Shown: positions 1 to 6,767 of the stretch, one piece after another
Layout: every line of letters begins with the position of its first letter
Numbering within the stretch: position 1 is the first letter of the stretch
Source of the DNA: JBGQBN01 sp041494805
GTDB lineage: Bacteria > Acidobacteriota > Terriglobia > Terriglobales > Acidobacteriaceae
Length of the DNA: 25,604 nucleotides
Direction: 5' to 3'
Assembly: GCA_041494805.1 (NCBI GenBank)
Contig: JBGQBN010000061.1
Location: 1 to 25,604 of the forward strand
Notes under the pieces: generated by a model
The model's input: the letters and a program-made list of their open reading frames with translations, nothing else
What the model was told of the DNA's origin: nothing
The model's database searches: none
Made by a program: the position numbers and the translations under genes

Positions 1-2
1 AT

Positions 3-140
3 CACATCGTGCTTTATCAGAAGAATATTGAAGCGGTCTGCTCCAGCGAGGCCGAAGTCCGCGAACAAATCCGCCTGACGGTCATCCATGAACTTGGTCA
101 CTACTTCGGGATGGATGAGAACCAACTGAAGGATGTCTAG
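3..140 (+). CDS. Zincin-like metallopeptidase, C-terminal fragment (5' end outside window)
   Basis: This frame is open from the left edge and ends at TAG 138-140, giving 45 residues. It contains VIHELGHYFGMDENQL, an HExxH zinc site followed by a downstream acidic residue. The pattern and the position close to the C-terminus match the small minimal-metallopeptidase family (zincin_1, PF06262 type, usually about 110-140 aa). The two His would bind zinc and the Glu would be catalytic. The substrate is unknown for most members. The upstream two thirds of the gene are outside the window, so nothing can be said of its start or operon. Confidence rests on the motif and its place near the C-terminus. 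Confidence 0.72.
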   Translation, partial: HIVLYQKNIEAVCSSEAEVREQIRLTVIHELGHYFGMDENQLKDV

Positions 141-213
141 GCGGGTCGCCCAAATCTCGCGCCCAAGCACACGTCGAACATCGAACAGGGCTGCTCATGA
201 AACGTGCGGGGGT

Positions 214-248
214 GCCCCATTTCTCGCGTCTTTTGCAAGAAGTGGGGC
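214..248. repeat. GC-rich stem-loop downstream of the metallopeptidase gene
   Basis: GCCCCATTTCT at 214-224 pairs with AGAAGTGGGGC at 238-248 with one G-T wobble position. The loop has further short GC complementarity. It lies about 75 bp after the metallopeptidase stop codon. It has no T-tract, so it is more likely an interspersed palindromic repeat than a classical terminator, though it could still stall transcription or protect a 3' end. Confidence 0.45.
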
Positions 249-317
249 CCTTCCCTCCAAGCTCTACCATCTGCCCCCGCAAAACTGAACTTGTCCCAGC
301 CCTCCATTTGCGGTATG

Positions 318-331
318 ATTACATTTGTAAT
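318..331. promoter_or_regulatory. Perfect palindrome, candidate operator of the toxin-antitoxin pair
   Basis: ATTACA TT TGTAAT is a perfect 6-bp inverted repeat with a 2-bp spacer, 12 bp before the toxin start codon. It lies between a possible -35 (TTGCGG, 308-313) and a possible -10 (TATATT, 331-336), spaced 17 bp. Toxin-antitoxin promoters are commonly autorepressed by the antitoxin through such dyads. That role is inferred from position and symmetry. Confidence 0.5.
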
Positions 332-342
332 ATATTGTCATA

Positions 343-846
343 ATGCTGGTCTTTGATGCATCCACGCTGATCCTCATGGCGAAGATGGAGATTCTCGACG
401 CCTTCCTGGATGGCATCGAGTCAAAGGTTGCCATCCCAGCGGAGGTTGCGAAGGAATGCTGTGGTGTTAAGAAGTCGCTCGATGCACTCCGGATCCAAAA
501 GGCGCTGGATGAGTCGCGAATCAGAGTCGTTGTCGTCAAGAACAGGAAGCTTGTTGCCAAATTGCAGGGAGACTTTGGCCTGGGCAGGGGTGAAGCGGAG
601 GCGATCGTGCTCGCTCTTGCGGAGAAAGCTCAAGTACTGGGTATTGACGACAAGAACGGTATCAATGCCTGCAAGCTGCTCGGCGTTGCGTTCACCACAG
701 CGGTTGGCGTCTTGGTTCGAATGCGCGAGAAAGGGCTGCTTACGGTTGGCGAAGCCCTCGGCAAACTTGCGACACTGGGAAAGCATGGGCGCTATAAACA
801 ATCAATTTTAGAAGATGCCAGACGGAAATTGGAGACAAAACTATGA
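343..846 (+). CDS. PIN-domain toxin (DUF3368-like), likely RNase
   Basis: The 167-residue protein opens with VFDAST, giving the first PIN acidic residue D5. The motif GRGEAEAI supplies E84 and E86, and GIDDKNG supplies D102 and D103. These acidic residues would form the Mg2+ site of a PIN ribonuclease. Length and motif order fit the DUF3368 group, known to pair with UPF0175 antitoxins, and the next gene is of that type. The stop overlaps the downstream start (ATGA, 843-846), so the two are probably translationally coupled. The order is toxin first. No Shine-Dalgarno sequence is visible before the ATG, and the candidate -10 ends only 6 bp before it, so the mRNA could be leaderless. The RNA target is unknown. 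Confidence 0.82.
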   Translation: MLVFDASTLILMAKMEILDAFLDGIESKVAIPAEVAKECCGVKKSLDALRIQKALDESRIRVVVVKNRKLVAKLQGDFGLGRGEAEAIVLALAEKAQVLGIDDKNGINACKLLGVAFTTAVGVLVRMREKGLLTVGEALGKLATLGKHGRYKQSILEDARRKLETKL

Positions 847-1139
847 GTAAGACCATGAGCATCCGGATGGATCGTGAGAACTTCGACTTCTTGAGCAAGC
901 TTACGAAAGAGCAGCGGAGTGACTTTTCCAAGGCCGTGCGAGACATGGTCACCCGTGGCCGAATCTTGCTCGCCGTGGAACGATACAAGCAGGGGGAAGC
1001 ATCTCTGGGCAGAGCCGCTGAACTGGCCGGAGTCCCGCTGGGACAGATGATGACGATCTTGACGGAATACGGGGTGGAAAGCAGGATTCAGGAGGAGGAT
1101 TATCTCCAGGGCCTGGATAGTCTCCGGAAGGCGTGGTAA
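843..1139 (+). CDS. UPF0175-family antitoxin
   Basis: The 98-residue protein has an N-terminal segment resembling a ribbon-helix-helix DNA-binding region (SIRMDRENFDFLSKL). It is followed by a UPF0175-like core, RYKQGEASLGRAAELAG with a helix-turn-helix look, and an acidic C-terminal tail (IQEEDYLQGLDSL). Antitoxins of this family bind the PIN toxin with the C-terminal part and DNA with the N-terminal part. It starts inside the toxin stop codon, with a GGAG motif about 8 bases upstream. It probably neutralises the PIN protein and represses the shared promoter at the 318-331 palindrome. The partner assignment is firm from context; the DNA-binding role is inferred. Confidence 0.78.
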   Translation: MSKTMSIRMDRENFDFLSKLTKEQRSDFSKAVRDMVTRGRILLAVERYKQGEASLGRAAELAGVPLGQMMTILTEYGVESRIQEEDYLQGLDSLRKAW

Positions 1140-1303
1140 CAACAGGACGGTTGAGTCGCGTTCGCCCGAAATCTTGTCAATAGGCAGAAACCACGCTTTT
1201 GGGCTTATCTCGCTGCATCGATTAGAAATATAATCAGAGCTAACCTGTCCCATTTCCCTATTCCCAATCGATATAATAGATATAGATAGCAAAAAAGAAA
1301 GGG

Positions 1304-1328
1304 CGCGGCCTCCGGGCCGCGTTTTTTA
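1304..1328 (+). terminator. Strong Rho-independent terminator
   Basis: CGCGGCC (1304-1310), loop TCCG, GGCCGCG (1315-1321) form a perfect 7-bp GC stem followed by six T at 1322-1327. An A-rich run at 1291-1300 lies upstream. It is 165 bp downstream of the antitoxin stop and 25 bp upstream of the next plus-strand gene. It could end the toxin-antitoxin transcript, or act as an attenuator or small-RNA end, since TATAAT boxes at 1229 and 1272 lie just before it. Confidence 0.85.
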
Positions 1329-1352
1329 TTGGGCCCTCATGAATAGACAGCG

Positions 1353-1844
1353 GTGTTGATCAGGAATCCGAAGCAGCGGGGGGAGTGGGCGGAAGCGCAA
1401 TTCATGGCCAAGGCGGCGGGACATGGGCTGGCAGTTTTGAAGCCCTGGGGAGACTCCCTACGCTATGACTTCGTGGTGGAAACCGAAGGCGGGTTTCTGC
1501 GCGTGCAGGTCAAATCAACCTTCAATCACAGAATCAAGGGAGGTTACATGTGCCATGTCCAGCCCCCTCCCCATACCCCGCGATACAGCGCGCGCGACGT
1601 TGATTTCTTGGCCCTCTACGTCATCCCCGAAGATGTCTGGTACATCGTCCCTTCCCCGGTGCTCACCCGGATGAAAGGCAGCATTCTTTTGTCGCCGGCC
1701 AGTCCGGGACATAAGTACGAGTCCTACCTCGAAGCCTGGCATCTCTTGCGCGGGACGAGGAGCGGGCGCAGGCTGCGCCGCAAAATGGGCCGTGCCAGAC
1801 TGCCAAAATGTCCCAGGCGCGCCCAGTGCGGGCCCAAGCCATAA
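1353..1844 (+). CDS. PD-(D/E)XK endonuclease-like protein (group I intron-associated type)
   Basis: The 163-residue protein has the layout of the PDDEXK_5 family (PF11645 type). It has an N-terminal GEWAEAQF helix with an acidic residue, then KPWGDSLRYDF supplying the catalytic Asp region, then RVQVKST as the (D/E)xK-type strand in which Q takes the usual acidic place. DVDFLALYVIPEDVWYIVP follows. These proteins are predicted nucleases first noted in group I introns but often found alone, as here, with no intron visible. The start is GTG 1353 or TTG 1356; neither has a clear Shine-Dalgarno sequence. The last 30 residues are Arg/Lys/Pro-rich, perhaps an added tail. The target is unknown. Confidence 0.7.
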   Translation: MLIRNPKQRGEWAEAQFMAKAAGHGLAVLKPWGDSLRYDFVVETEGGFLRVQVKSTFNHRIKGGYMCHVQPPPHTPRYSARDVDFLALYVIPEDVWYIVPSPVLTRMKGSILLSPASPGHKYESYLEAWHLLRGTRSGRRLRRKMGRARLPKCPRRAQCGPKP

Positions 1845-1847
1845 CTC

Positions 1848-2573
1848 CTACTGTCCGTCGTGAAAAATTACGCCCAGGGTGAACCGCACCCCGCGCTTTA
1901 CCCGGCTGACGCCATGCCGGAGATTGGTGCGGTAATATCCGCGACCGCCTTTCACCGGACGATAGCGGGTGGCGAAGATCAGGACTTGTCCTTGCGCGGC
2001 CACGATGACTTCGGCCTTGGACTGCGCCCGAGGCTGTTGTTCCACCAGCACGAATTCACCGCCTTCGTAGTCAATTCCCGCCTGACTGAGAAAGCAGGTC
2101 AACTGCAGCGGAAAGGCCACGGCGCCGTAAAGATCCTGATGCAGGCAGTTGAAGTCGCCGGCTTCGTAATGGAGGAGCAGAGGCGTGGCCCGCGTCTGTC
2201 CATTCTTGCGGCAGATGGCGAGAAAGGCTGAGTGGCGCGCCGGAAATTCTTCGGTCGATCGTTTGGTCGATCCCATGTTTCGGTTCCACTCGTTGGCTAC
2301 CGGGACCAGATGAGGATAGGCGTTCTCCCGCAACTCCTGGACTATGGCCGGAAGGGGATAGTCGAAATATTTGTAGTCGCCTCGGCCGAAGCGGTAGCGC
2401 GCCATGATGATGTGGCTGCGGAACGCGGTCTCCGACGCATACATTCCAACCAGGCCGTTGCATTCGGACTCGGTCAGCAGCGGCGGGGTGAGAGCGTAGC
2501 CGTGATTCCGCAGCGAGTCGTGAAGTGCCGGCCAGTCCAGGCCCGCGAGTCTTTGTGACATGTCAGCATCCAT
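1848..2573 (-). CDS. 2OG-Fe(II) oxygenase (PF09859-like)
   Basis: From ATG 2573 the product is 241 aa and matches the Oxygenase-NA family along its length: a DWPALHDSLRNHGYALTPPLL start, FRSHIIMARYRFGRGDYKYF, NCLHQDLYG with the iron ligands H145 and D147, GGEFVLVEQ, and RHGVSRVKRG with distal ligand H220 and a likely 2-oxoglutarate Arg at 230. It should be a soluble 2-oxoglutarate- and Fe(II)-dependent dioxygenase; the substrate is not known for this family. The frame stays open upstream to 2666, but that extension only translates interspersed palindromes (2586-2631), so I reject it. ATG 2561 is another possible start. The gene ends 3 bp from the convergent endonuclease gene. Confidence 0.85.
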   Translation of the reverse strand: MDADMSQRLAGLDWPALHDSLRNHGYALTPPLLTESECNGLVGMYASETAFRSHIIMARYRFGRGDYKYFDYPLPAIVQELRENAYPHLVPVANEWNRNMGSTKRSTEEFPARHSAFLAICRKNGQTRATPLLLHYEAGDFNCLHQDLYGAVAFPLQLTCFLSQAGIDYEGGEFVLVEQQPRAQSKAEVIVAAQGQVLIFATRYRPVKGGRGYYRTNLRHGVSRVKRGVRFTLGVIFHDGQ

Positions 2574-2585
2574 AGATTTTGGGAG

Positions 2586-2631
2586 GGCACGGCTTCCAGC
2601 CGTGCCGCCCAGCGCCCGATAAAGATCGGGC
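2586..2631. repeat. REP-like palindrome pair (copy 1 of GGCACGGCT family)
   Basis: GGCACGGCT (2586-2594), loop TCC, AGCCGTGCC (2598-2606) is a perfect 9-bp stem. It is followed by GCCCGAT aaag ATCGGGC at 2614-2631. The first palindrome recurs at 8189, 15660 and 24514 with different loops, always between genes. No T-tract follows on either strand here. Confidence 0.8.
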
Positions 2632-2739
2632 TTCAGCCCCCGAGGTCCCAACCAACACACTCGCATGAAACCATTGATGAGACCACTTCAAGTGTAAGCA
2701 TGGGCGACTGCCTTGAGCTATCCGGATATTGCGGTCGAA

Positions 2740-2768
2740 TTCAACTCTCAGCCAAAGTGCGCTAAAAT
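2740..2768 (+). promoter_or_regulatory. Candidate promoter of the TPR gene
   Basis: TTCAAC (2740-2745) and TAAAAT (2763-2768) are spaced by 17 bp, about 75 bp before the TPR gene start. The -10 is a 5/6 match, the -35 only weak. This is the best box pair I see in the 269-bp divergent gap (2574-2842). Confidence 0.3.
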
Positions 2769-2797
2769 TCCCAGCGCGCCCCAGTCGAATGTCCAAA

Positions 2798-2832
2798 GGT
2801 CCGACGTCTGAGGTCCGAGGTCTGACGTCCGA
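2798..2832. repeat. Heptanucleotide tandem array A, consensus GGTCYGA
   Basis: Five 7-bp units in a row: GGTCCGA, CGTCTGA, GGTCCGA, GGTCTGA, CGTCCGA. The array abuts the AAGGAG ribosome binding site of the TPR gene, so it forms part of the mRNA leader if transcription starts upstream. It has the same period as arrays at 8047, 10964, 17128, 18355, 25177 and 25256. Confidence 0.8.
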
Positions 2833-2842
2833 AGGAGTAATT

Positions 2843-4474
2843 ATGCGCCTGCTCGCAGTTCTACTCTCCGCGGTGATTCTCTGCGCCCCTCTAGCCTGGT
2901 CCGATCCAGCCTGGTCCGATGAAGGCCATCAGCACGCGCTGACTGAAGCCGAGCTTGGTTCGGTTCACTTTGCAACCTCGTGCTCGAAGGCTGTCGAGGG
3001 CGGTTTCAATCGGGCGGTCGCGCTGCTGCATTCGTTTCAATACGAGCAAGCCCGGCAGGCGTTTGGCGAAGTTGCCGCCCAGGATTCTTCGTGTGCCATG
3101 GCGCAGTGGGGCGTCGCCATGACTCACTACCACGGTTTGTGGAATAGTGGCGACATGGCAGCGGGGCGTGCTGCGCTGCGTAAAGCGCAGGAGATTGCTG
3201 CGGCCAATTCTCAGACCACGGCCCGCGAAAAAGCCTACATCGATGCGCTGGCGGAAATTTATCGCGAGGATGGCAAGGACAAGGTCGCGCACGGCCAGGC
3301 CTTTGAGCAGAAGATGGCAGCGCTGCAGGCGGCTAATCCCAGTGACAGCGAAGCTGCAATCTTTCACGCGCTGGCACTCGACATCACAGCGCCAAAGACA
3401 GATAGGACATTCGCCAATCAGCGCAAATGCGGCGAGATTCTGGAACCCATTTTTGAGCAGCAGCCCCACCATCCCGGTGTGGCTCACTACCTGATTCACT
3501 GCTATGACAATCCCGTACTGGCAGAAAAAGGCTTGGGGGCGGCACGCTTATACGCCAAGATCGCGCCCGCTTCCGCCCATGCCAATCACATGCCATCGCA
3601 TATCTTCACCCGCGTGGGGTCGTGGGACGAGTCGATTTCATCCAACATCCGCTCCGCCGAACTGGCTGCCCAGGCGGAGCCGACCTCCACCAATGGGGAG
3701 GCACGCGACCAGCGGCTTCATGCTTTGGATTACTTGGAATATGCCTACCTGCAAAGCGGGCGGGTGAAACAGGCGAAGGCGGTGCTCGACCAGATGAACG
3801 CTCTGTTATCTGTCGCCGGACTCACCTTGGTCGGTAACTATTCGTTGGCGGCGATTCCGGCACGTTACGCGGTCGAGTTGGGCAATTGGGAGCAAGCCAG
3901 TGCGTTGCAAGTGAGAAAAGAAGCGGTGCCCTGGGCACAGGCCATCACCTGGGCGGCAATCGGCGTGGGGAGTGCGCGTTCCGGAAATCTCGATCGCGCC
4001 GGCCAGGCCGAGCAGACACTGGCGTCCCTGCGCGACACGGCCGTCAAGTTGGGCAACACCTACTGGTCGAACCAGATCGAGGTGCAACACCGCGAAGTGG
4101 CAGCGTGGATTATAGAAAAACAAGGCAGAGGCACAGACGCGATCACGGCGATGCGTTCTGCCGCCGAACTGGAAGAAACCATGGACAAAGACCCCACCAC
4201 TCCCGGAGCCGTGACTCCCGCCCGGGAAATGCTGGCGCAGTTGCTGCTGACAGAGAAGCATCCGCAGGAGTCTCTCGCGGAATATGAAGCTGTGCTCAAG
4301 GTAGCGCCCAACCGCTTCAACGCGCTCTACGGAGCCGCCAGCGCCGCCGAGGCCTCCGGCAACACCAGCGCGGCCAGCCGCTACTTTCAAAAGCTAACCG
4401 AGATTGCAACCGGAGACGAGCGCCCAGAACTGGTAACCGCCCGCAAGAAGATAGCGCTAACCGCGCAACGTTAG
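2843..4474 (+). CDS. Exported tetratricopeptide-repeat protein of unknown function
   Basis: ATG 2843 has AAGGAG 7 bases upstream and begins a signal peptide (MRLLAVLLSAVILCAPLAWS, cleavage near residue 20), giving 543 aa. The frame extends upstream to 2729 only through repeat DNA. The mature protein starts with TSC...NRAVALLHSFQYEQARQAF and CAMAQWGVAMTHYHGLW, then helical pairs of TPR type to the C-terminus, the last at EYEAVLKVAPNRFNALYGAA. A central block, CYDNP...HANHMPSHIFTRVGSWDESI, is typical of a group of acidobacterial secreted TPR proteins. It is likely periplasmic and acts by protein-protein contact; no enzyme motif is seen. It converges with the PBP gene, with only 9 bp between stops. 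Confidence 0.85.
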   Translation: MRLLAVLLSAVILCAPLAWSDPAWSDEGHQHALTEAELGSVHFATSCSKAVEGGFNRAVALLHSFQYEQARQAFGEVAAQDSSCAMAQWGVAMTHYHGLWNSGDMAAGRAALRKAQEIAAANSQTTAREKAYIDALAEIYREDGKDKVAHGQAFEQKMAALQAANPSDSEAAIFHALALDITAPKTDRTFANQRKCGEILEPIFEQQPHHPGVAHYLIHCYDNPVLAEKGLGAARLYAKIAPASAHANHMPSHIFTRVGSWDESISSNIRSAELAAQAEPTSTNGEARDQRLHALDYLEYAYLQSGRVKQAKAVLDQMNALLSVAGLTLVGNYSLAAIPARYAVELGNWEQASALQVRKEAVPWAQAITWAAIGVGSARSGNLDRAGQAEQTLASLRDTAVKLGNTYWSNQIEVQHREVAAWIIEKQGRGTDAITAMRSAAELEETMDKDPTTPGAVTPAREMLAQLLLTEKHPQESLAEYEAVLKVAPNRFNALYGAASAAEASGNTSAASRYFQKLTEIATGDERPELVTARKKIALTAQR

Positions 4475-4483
4475 GACTTTGCT

Positions 4484-5722
4484 CTACTGCGAGACTCCCA
4501 GCGTCTTCACGTTCGCGGTGTCGGTGGGTACAACCGGCCGGGATACAAAGAAATTGTGGTCGTAGAGATTCTTGTACATGCGTCCGGCAATTTCCGCCGC
4601 CTTGGGGCCGAAGGTAGGACGGCCCCCCTGCAGGAACACGACCACGACGATGCGCCCAACATCAGTATTAGCGTAGCTCGCGAACCAGCCGAAGCGGGTG
4701 CCGGCGCGGGAGCAGGTTCCGGTCTTGCCCAGAATTTCTTCTTCGTTGAAGTTGACCCGCACGCTGCGGGCGGTGCCGTAGGTCACGGCTCCGGCCATGC
4801 CATCGGAAATCTCAGGAATCAGCGCAGCAATATCCAGATGCCGCTTCACCATGGGCTGGAAATTGGCCACGTCTTCCGCCGCCAGCGGATGCTGCAAGTA
4901 GTACAGCGTGCCTCCGTTGGCAATGGCCGATACCAGCCCGCCCAGTTGCAGCGGCGTCATTGAAATGCCCGCGCCGAAGGAGCACATCTTCCCTATCCCA
5001 CCCAGCTTGGAGGAAATTTCTTCATCCGGATAACTGCCCAGATGCTCGTCAGGAATGTTGTAGCCCGCTAGTTCGCCAAGCCCGTACTGGTGGGCGTAAA
5101 AACTAACCTTCTCGAATCCGAGGCGGCGGCCTAGGGCTTCAAAATAGGGGTTGTTGGAGTGCGCCAACGCGTCGGTGAGGTTCATGCGGCTGCGGCGGCC
5201 TAGTTTGATTTCTGTGTCTTTTGTAATGAGGCCTTCGTTCAAAGCGGCCAGGGCCACCGAAAGCTTGATGGTGGAGCAGGGCTGGGCGCCGCTGGAAAGT
5301 GCCAATTTCTGGTTCACCATGGCCAAAATGCGTCCACTGGTGGGTTCGACGGCGACCACGGTGCCGTTCATGTTGCCGAGGGCGTCGATAGCGGCCTGGC
5401 GTACGGTGGGATCTTCGCCGGCGGTGACGTCGCCGTCGGTCACATCGTCCATATAGGACTTGGCGGTGAAGCGCTCATAATAATGGCGACGGCGGTGGCC
5501 GGTGCGGACCAGGCTGGCCTTGCGCGAACGGACGGCGCGGCTGCGGGCCAGGCGGCTCAGGCGCTTCTTGGTGCGCTGGCTCTCACTGACACTTTGTGAC
5601 TTGGGCTTGCGCGAAGTCAGCAGGCGGGAATTGACGTTGGCCGCAATGCCACTTTGGCACAGCAGCAACGAGAAGATCAGAACCACTAGCAGACGAATAA
5701 GCGCGAAATCCTTTTTGGACAT
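4484..5722 (-). CDS. Penicillin-binding transpeptidase-domain protein, no transglycosylase domain
   Basis: The 412-residue protein has an N-terminal hydrophobic segment (residues 8-28), then about 80 residues very rich in Arg, Lys and Ser. The transpeptidase domain follows: S150-T-I-K153 (SxxK, acylated Ser), S189-N-N191 (SxN) and K333-T-G335 (KTG). It lacks the PBP dimerisation domain of class B proteins. It could be a D,D-transpeptidase or carboxypeptidase, or a penicillin-recognising protein without synthesis activity. It lies outside the dcw cluster, separated by the kinase remnant. The ribosome site GGGGAG sits only about 2-3 bases from the ATG, unusually close. A positively charged stalk next to the membrane could contact lipid or wall teichoic-like polymers; that is inference. 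Confidence 0.85.
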   Translation of the reverse strand: MSKKDFALIRLLVVLIFSLLLCQSGIAANVNSRLLTSRKPKSQSVSESQRTKKRLSRLARSRAVRSRKASLVRTGHRRRHYYERFTAKSYMDDVTDGDVTAGEDPTVRQAAIDALGNMNGTVVAVEPTSGRILAMVNQKLALSSGAQPCSTIKLSVALAALNEGLITKDTEIKLGRRSRMNLTDALAHSNNPYFEALGRRLGFEKVSFYAHQYGLGELAGYNIPDEHLGSYPDEEISSKLGGIGKMCSFGAGISMTPLQLGGLVSAIANGGTLYYLQHPLAAEDVANFQPMVKRHLDIAALIPEISDGMAGAVTYGTARSVRVNFNEEEILGKTGTCSRAGTRFGWFASYANTDVGRIVVVVFLQGGRPTFGPKAAEIAGRMYKNLYDHNFFVSRPVVPTDTANVKTLGVSQ

Positions 5723-5811
5723 TACTCCCCTGTACCCGTCCCAACTGCTACCTATGTTGCACGAGACCTGCCAGCGGTCGCTGGAGCCAGCGAAATACCG
5801 CTAAGACTACG

Positions 5812-5841
5812 ATAATATTAGAGTTAGATTCTTCTTAGCAA
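5812..5841 (-). promoter_or_regulatory. Candidate promoter of the PBP gene
   Basis: On the minus strand TTGCTA (5841-5836) and TATTAT (5817-5812) are 18 bp apart, about 90 bp upstream of the PBP start. Apart from this AT-rich patch I see no gene, RNA or repeat in the gap 5723-6088. Confidence 0.35.
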
Positions 5842-6088
5842 CCCTAAAGTCGTTTTGCCAGATGTCGGTCTTGATTCTCCTAAGTATCCAGTTAAGAAGG
5901 GGTTGCGGGTCATTTAGAGGAAGGTCGACACCTTTGGTAACCAATTAGGCATCCATACTGCGACGGCTACGGATTTACCCCTCTTGTGAAAGTATTTTCC
6001 TGTGAGTCTGCCAACCCGGTTCGGGTCCCGGCGCGTTGAACTGGCCAGGACACGCGACTAAGATTCCGTCCACCTTCCAAATCTCCTC

Positions 6089-6253
6089 ATGATTCGCCAC
6101 ACCATTTCCCATTATCGAGTACTGGAAGAGATCGGGGCTGGGGGCATGGGTGTGGTTTATCGAGCGCATGATGAGCAACTCGATCGTGACGTCGCGCTGA
6201 AGGTTCTGCCTACGGGCATGCTGGCGGACGAGAACGCGCGCCGGCGCTTTCGG
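6089..6253 (+). pseudogene. Truncated Ser/Thr protein kinase (Pkn type), N-lobe only
   Basis: Residues 1-55 from ATG 6089 read as a bacterial Hanks-type kinase start: ISHYRVLEEIGAGGMGVVYRAHD with the glycine-rich loop (G16-G21), then DVALKVLP with the ATP-binding Lys38, then the ARRRFR that normally leads into the C helix. At about 6254 the match stops abruptly and the frame runs on as unrelated sequence to 6427, overlapping the next gene. The C helix, HRD, DFG and the whole C-lobe are missing, so it cannot be an active kinase. A deletion or rearrangement that joined this start to the next gene is the simplest explanation. No good ribosome site is seen. Confidence 0.75.
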
Positions 6254-6288
6254 CTTAGAATGAGTGCCAGGAACCTGCAGGAGGCGTC

Positions 6289-6663
6289 ATGTCACATAGG
6301 ATCCGGTGGGCCATCGGTCTCGTCATTCTCGCAATTCTGGGCGTTCTTGCGGTTTCGGGTGCACGGGCGCAATCGGCAAGCGAAGCTCGAAGAAGCCCAA
6401 GTGTCTCTCCCGATTCGCGAACCTTGACTGTGGACTCATCACAGTTGGCAGCCCTGCAAGCCGATGCCAAGAAGATGCGTGTGATGCTCGACCAGATGAG
6501 GACGAACCTGGGTTTTGTCACAAACACGACTACGCCGCTCAAGCACCAGTTCGAACTGGAGATTGATATGTGGCAGATGCTACTGGATCAGATGGATCGG
6601 CGGATCGGGGAGATGGAGCACGCCAATCGAGAACCAAGCGAAGTGAAAACAGCGAGCCATTAA
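6289..6663 (+). CDS. Small exported protein of unknown function
   Basis: ATG 6289 is preceded by CAGGAGG at a good distance. The 124-residue product has a signal peptide (residues 1-27, hydrophobic GLVILAILGVLAVSG, cleavage after ARA). The mature part is mostly helical with two charged stretches that could form short coiled coils (SQLAALQADAKKMRVMLDQM and LDQMDRRIGEMEH). No known domain is recognised. The gene starts 35 bp after the kinase match ends, so it may have gained its upstream region by that rearrangement. It converges with ftsZ across a long palindrome. Confidence 0.7.
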   Translation: MSHRIRWAIGLVILAILGVLAVSGARAQSASEARRSPSVSPDSRTLTVDSSQLAALQADAKKMRVMLDQMRTNLGFVTNTTTPLKHQFELEIDMWQMLLDQMDRRIGEMEHANREPSEVKTASH

Positions 6664-6749
6664 CCGCCGAGATCGCAAAGACCGCAGAGCAACTTCAAGT
6701 CGTTATTGCCTCTTGCCTTCTCGGCGCTCTCTGCGCCCTCGGCGGTTAA
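6660..6749. repeat. Long inverted repeat between convergent genes
   Basis: TTAACCGCCGAG (6660-6671) and CTCGGCGGTTAA (6738-6749) are perfect 12-bp inverted arms. An inner pair, GCAGAG (6684-6689) and CTCTGC (6729-6734), extends the stem. The left arm overlaps the stop codon of the small exported protein. It lies just past ftsZ on the other strand. It has no T-tract but could act as a weak two-way terminator for the end of the dcw transcript. Confidence 0.7.
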
Positions 6750-6767
6750 GCTTCTTGCGTTTGGAAG

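Noticed and set aside
1140..1292. Minus-strand open frame covering the antitoxin and its downstream region (792-1292)
   Set aside because: It is antisense to the antitoxin gene, without motif or plausible start context.
2574..2666. N-terminal extension of the 2OG-Fe(II) oxygenase
   Set aside because: The extra 31 residues are a translation of two palindromic repeats, and the family normally starts at the DWPAL region.
6089..6427. A 112-aa functional kinase-like protein
   Set aside because: The similarity ends at residue 55 and the remaining residues are out-of-context sequence overlapping the next gene; no catalytic lobe remains.
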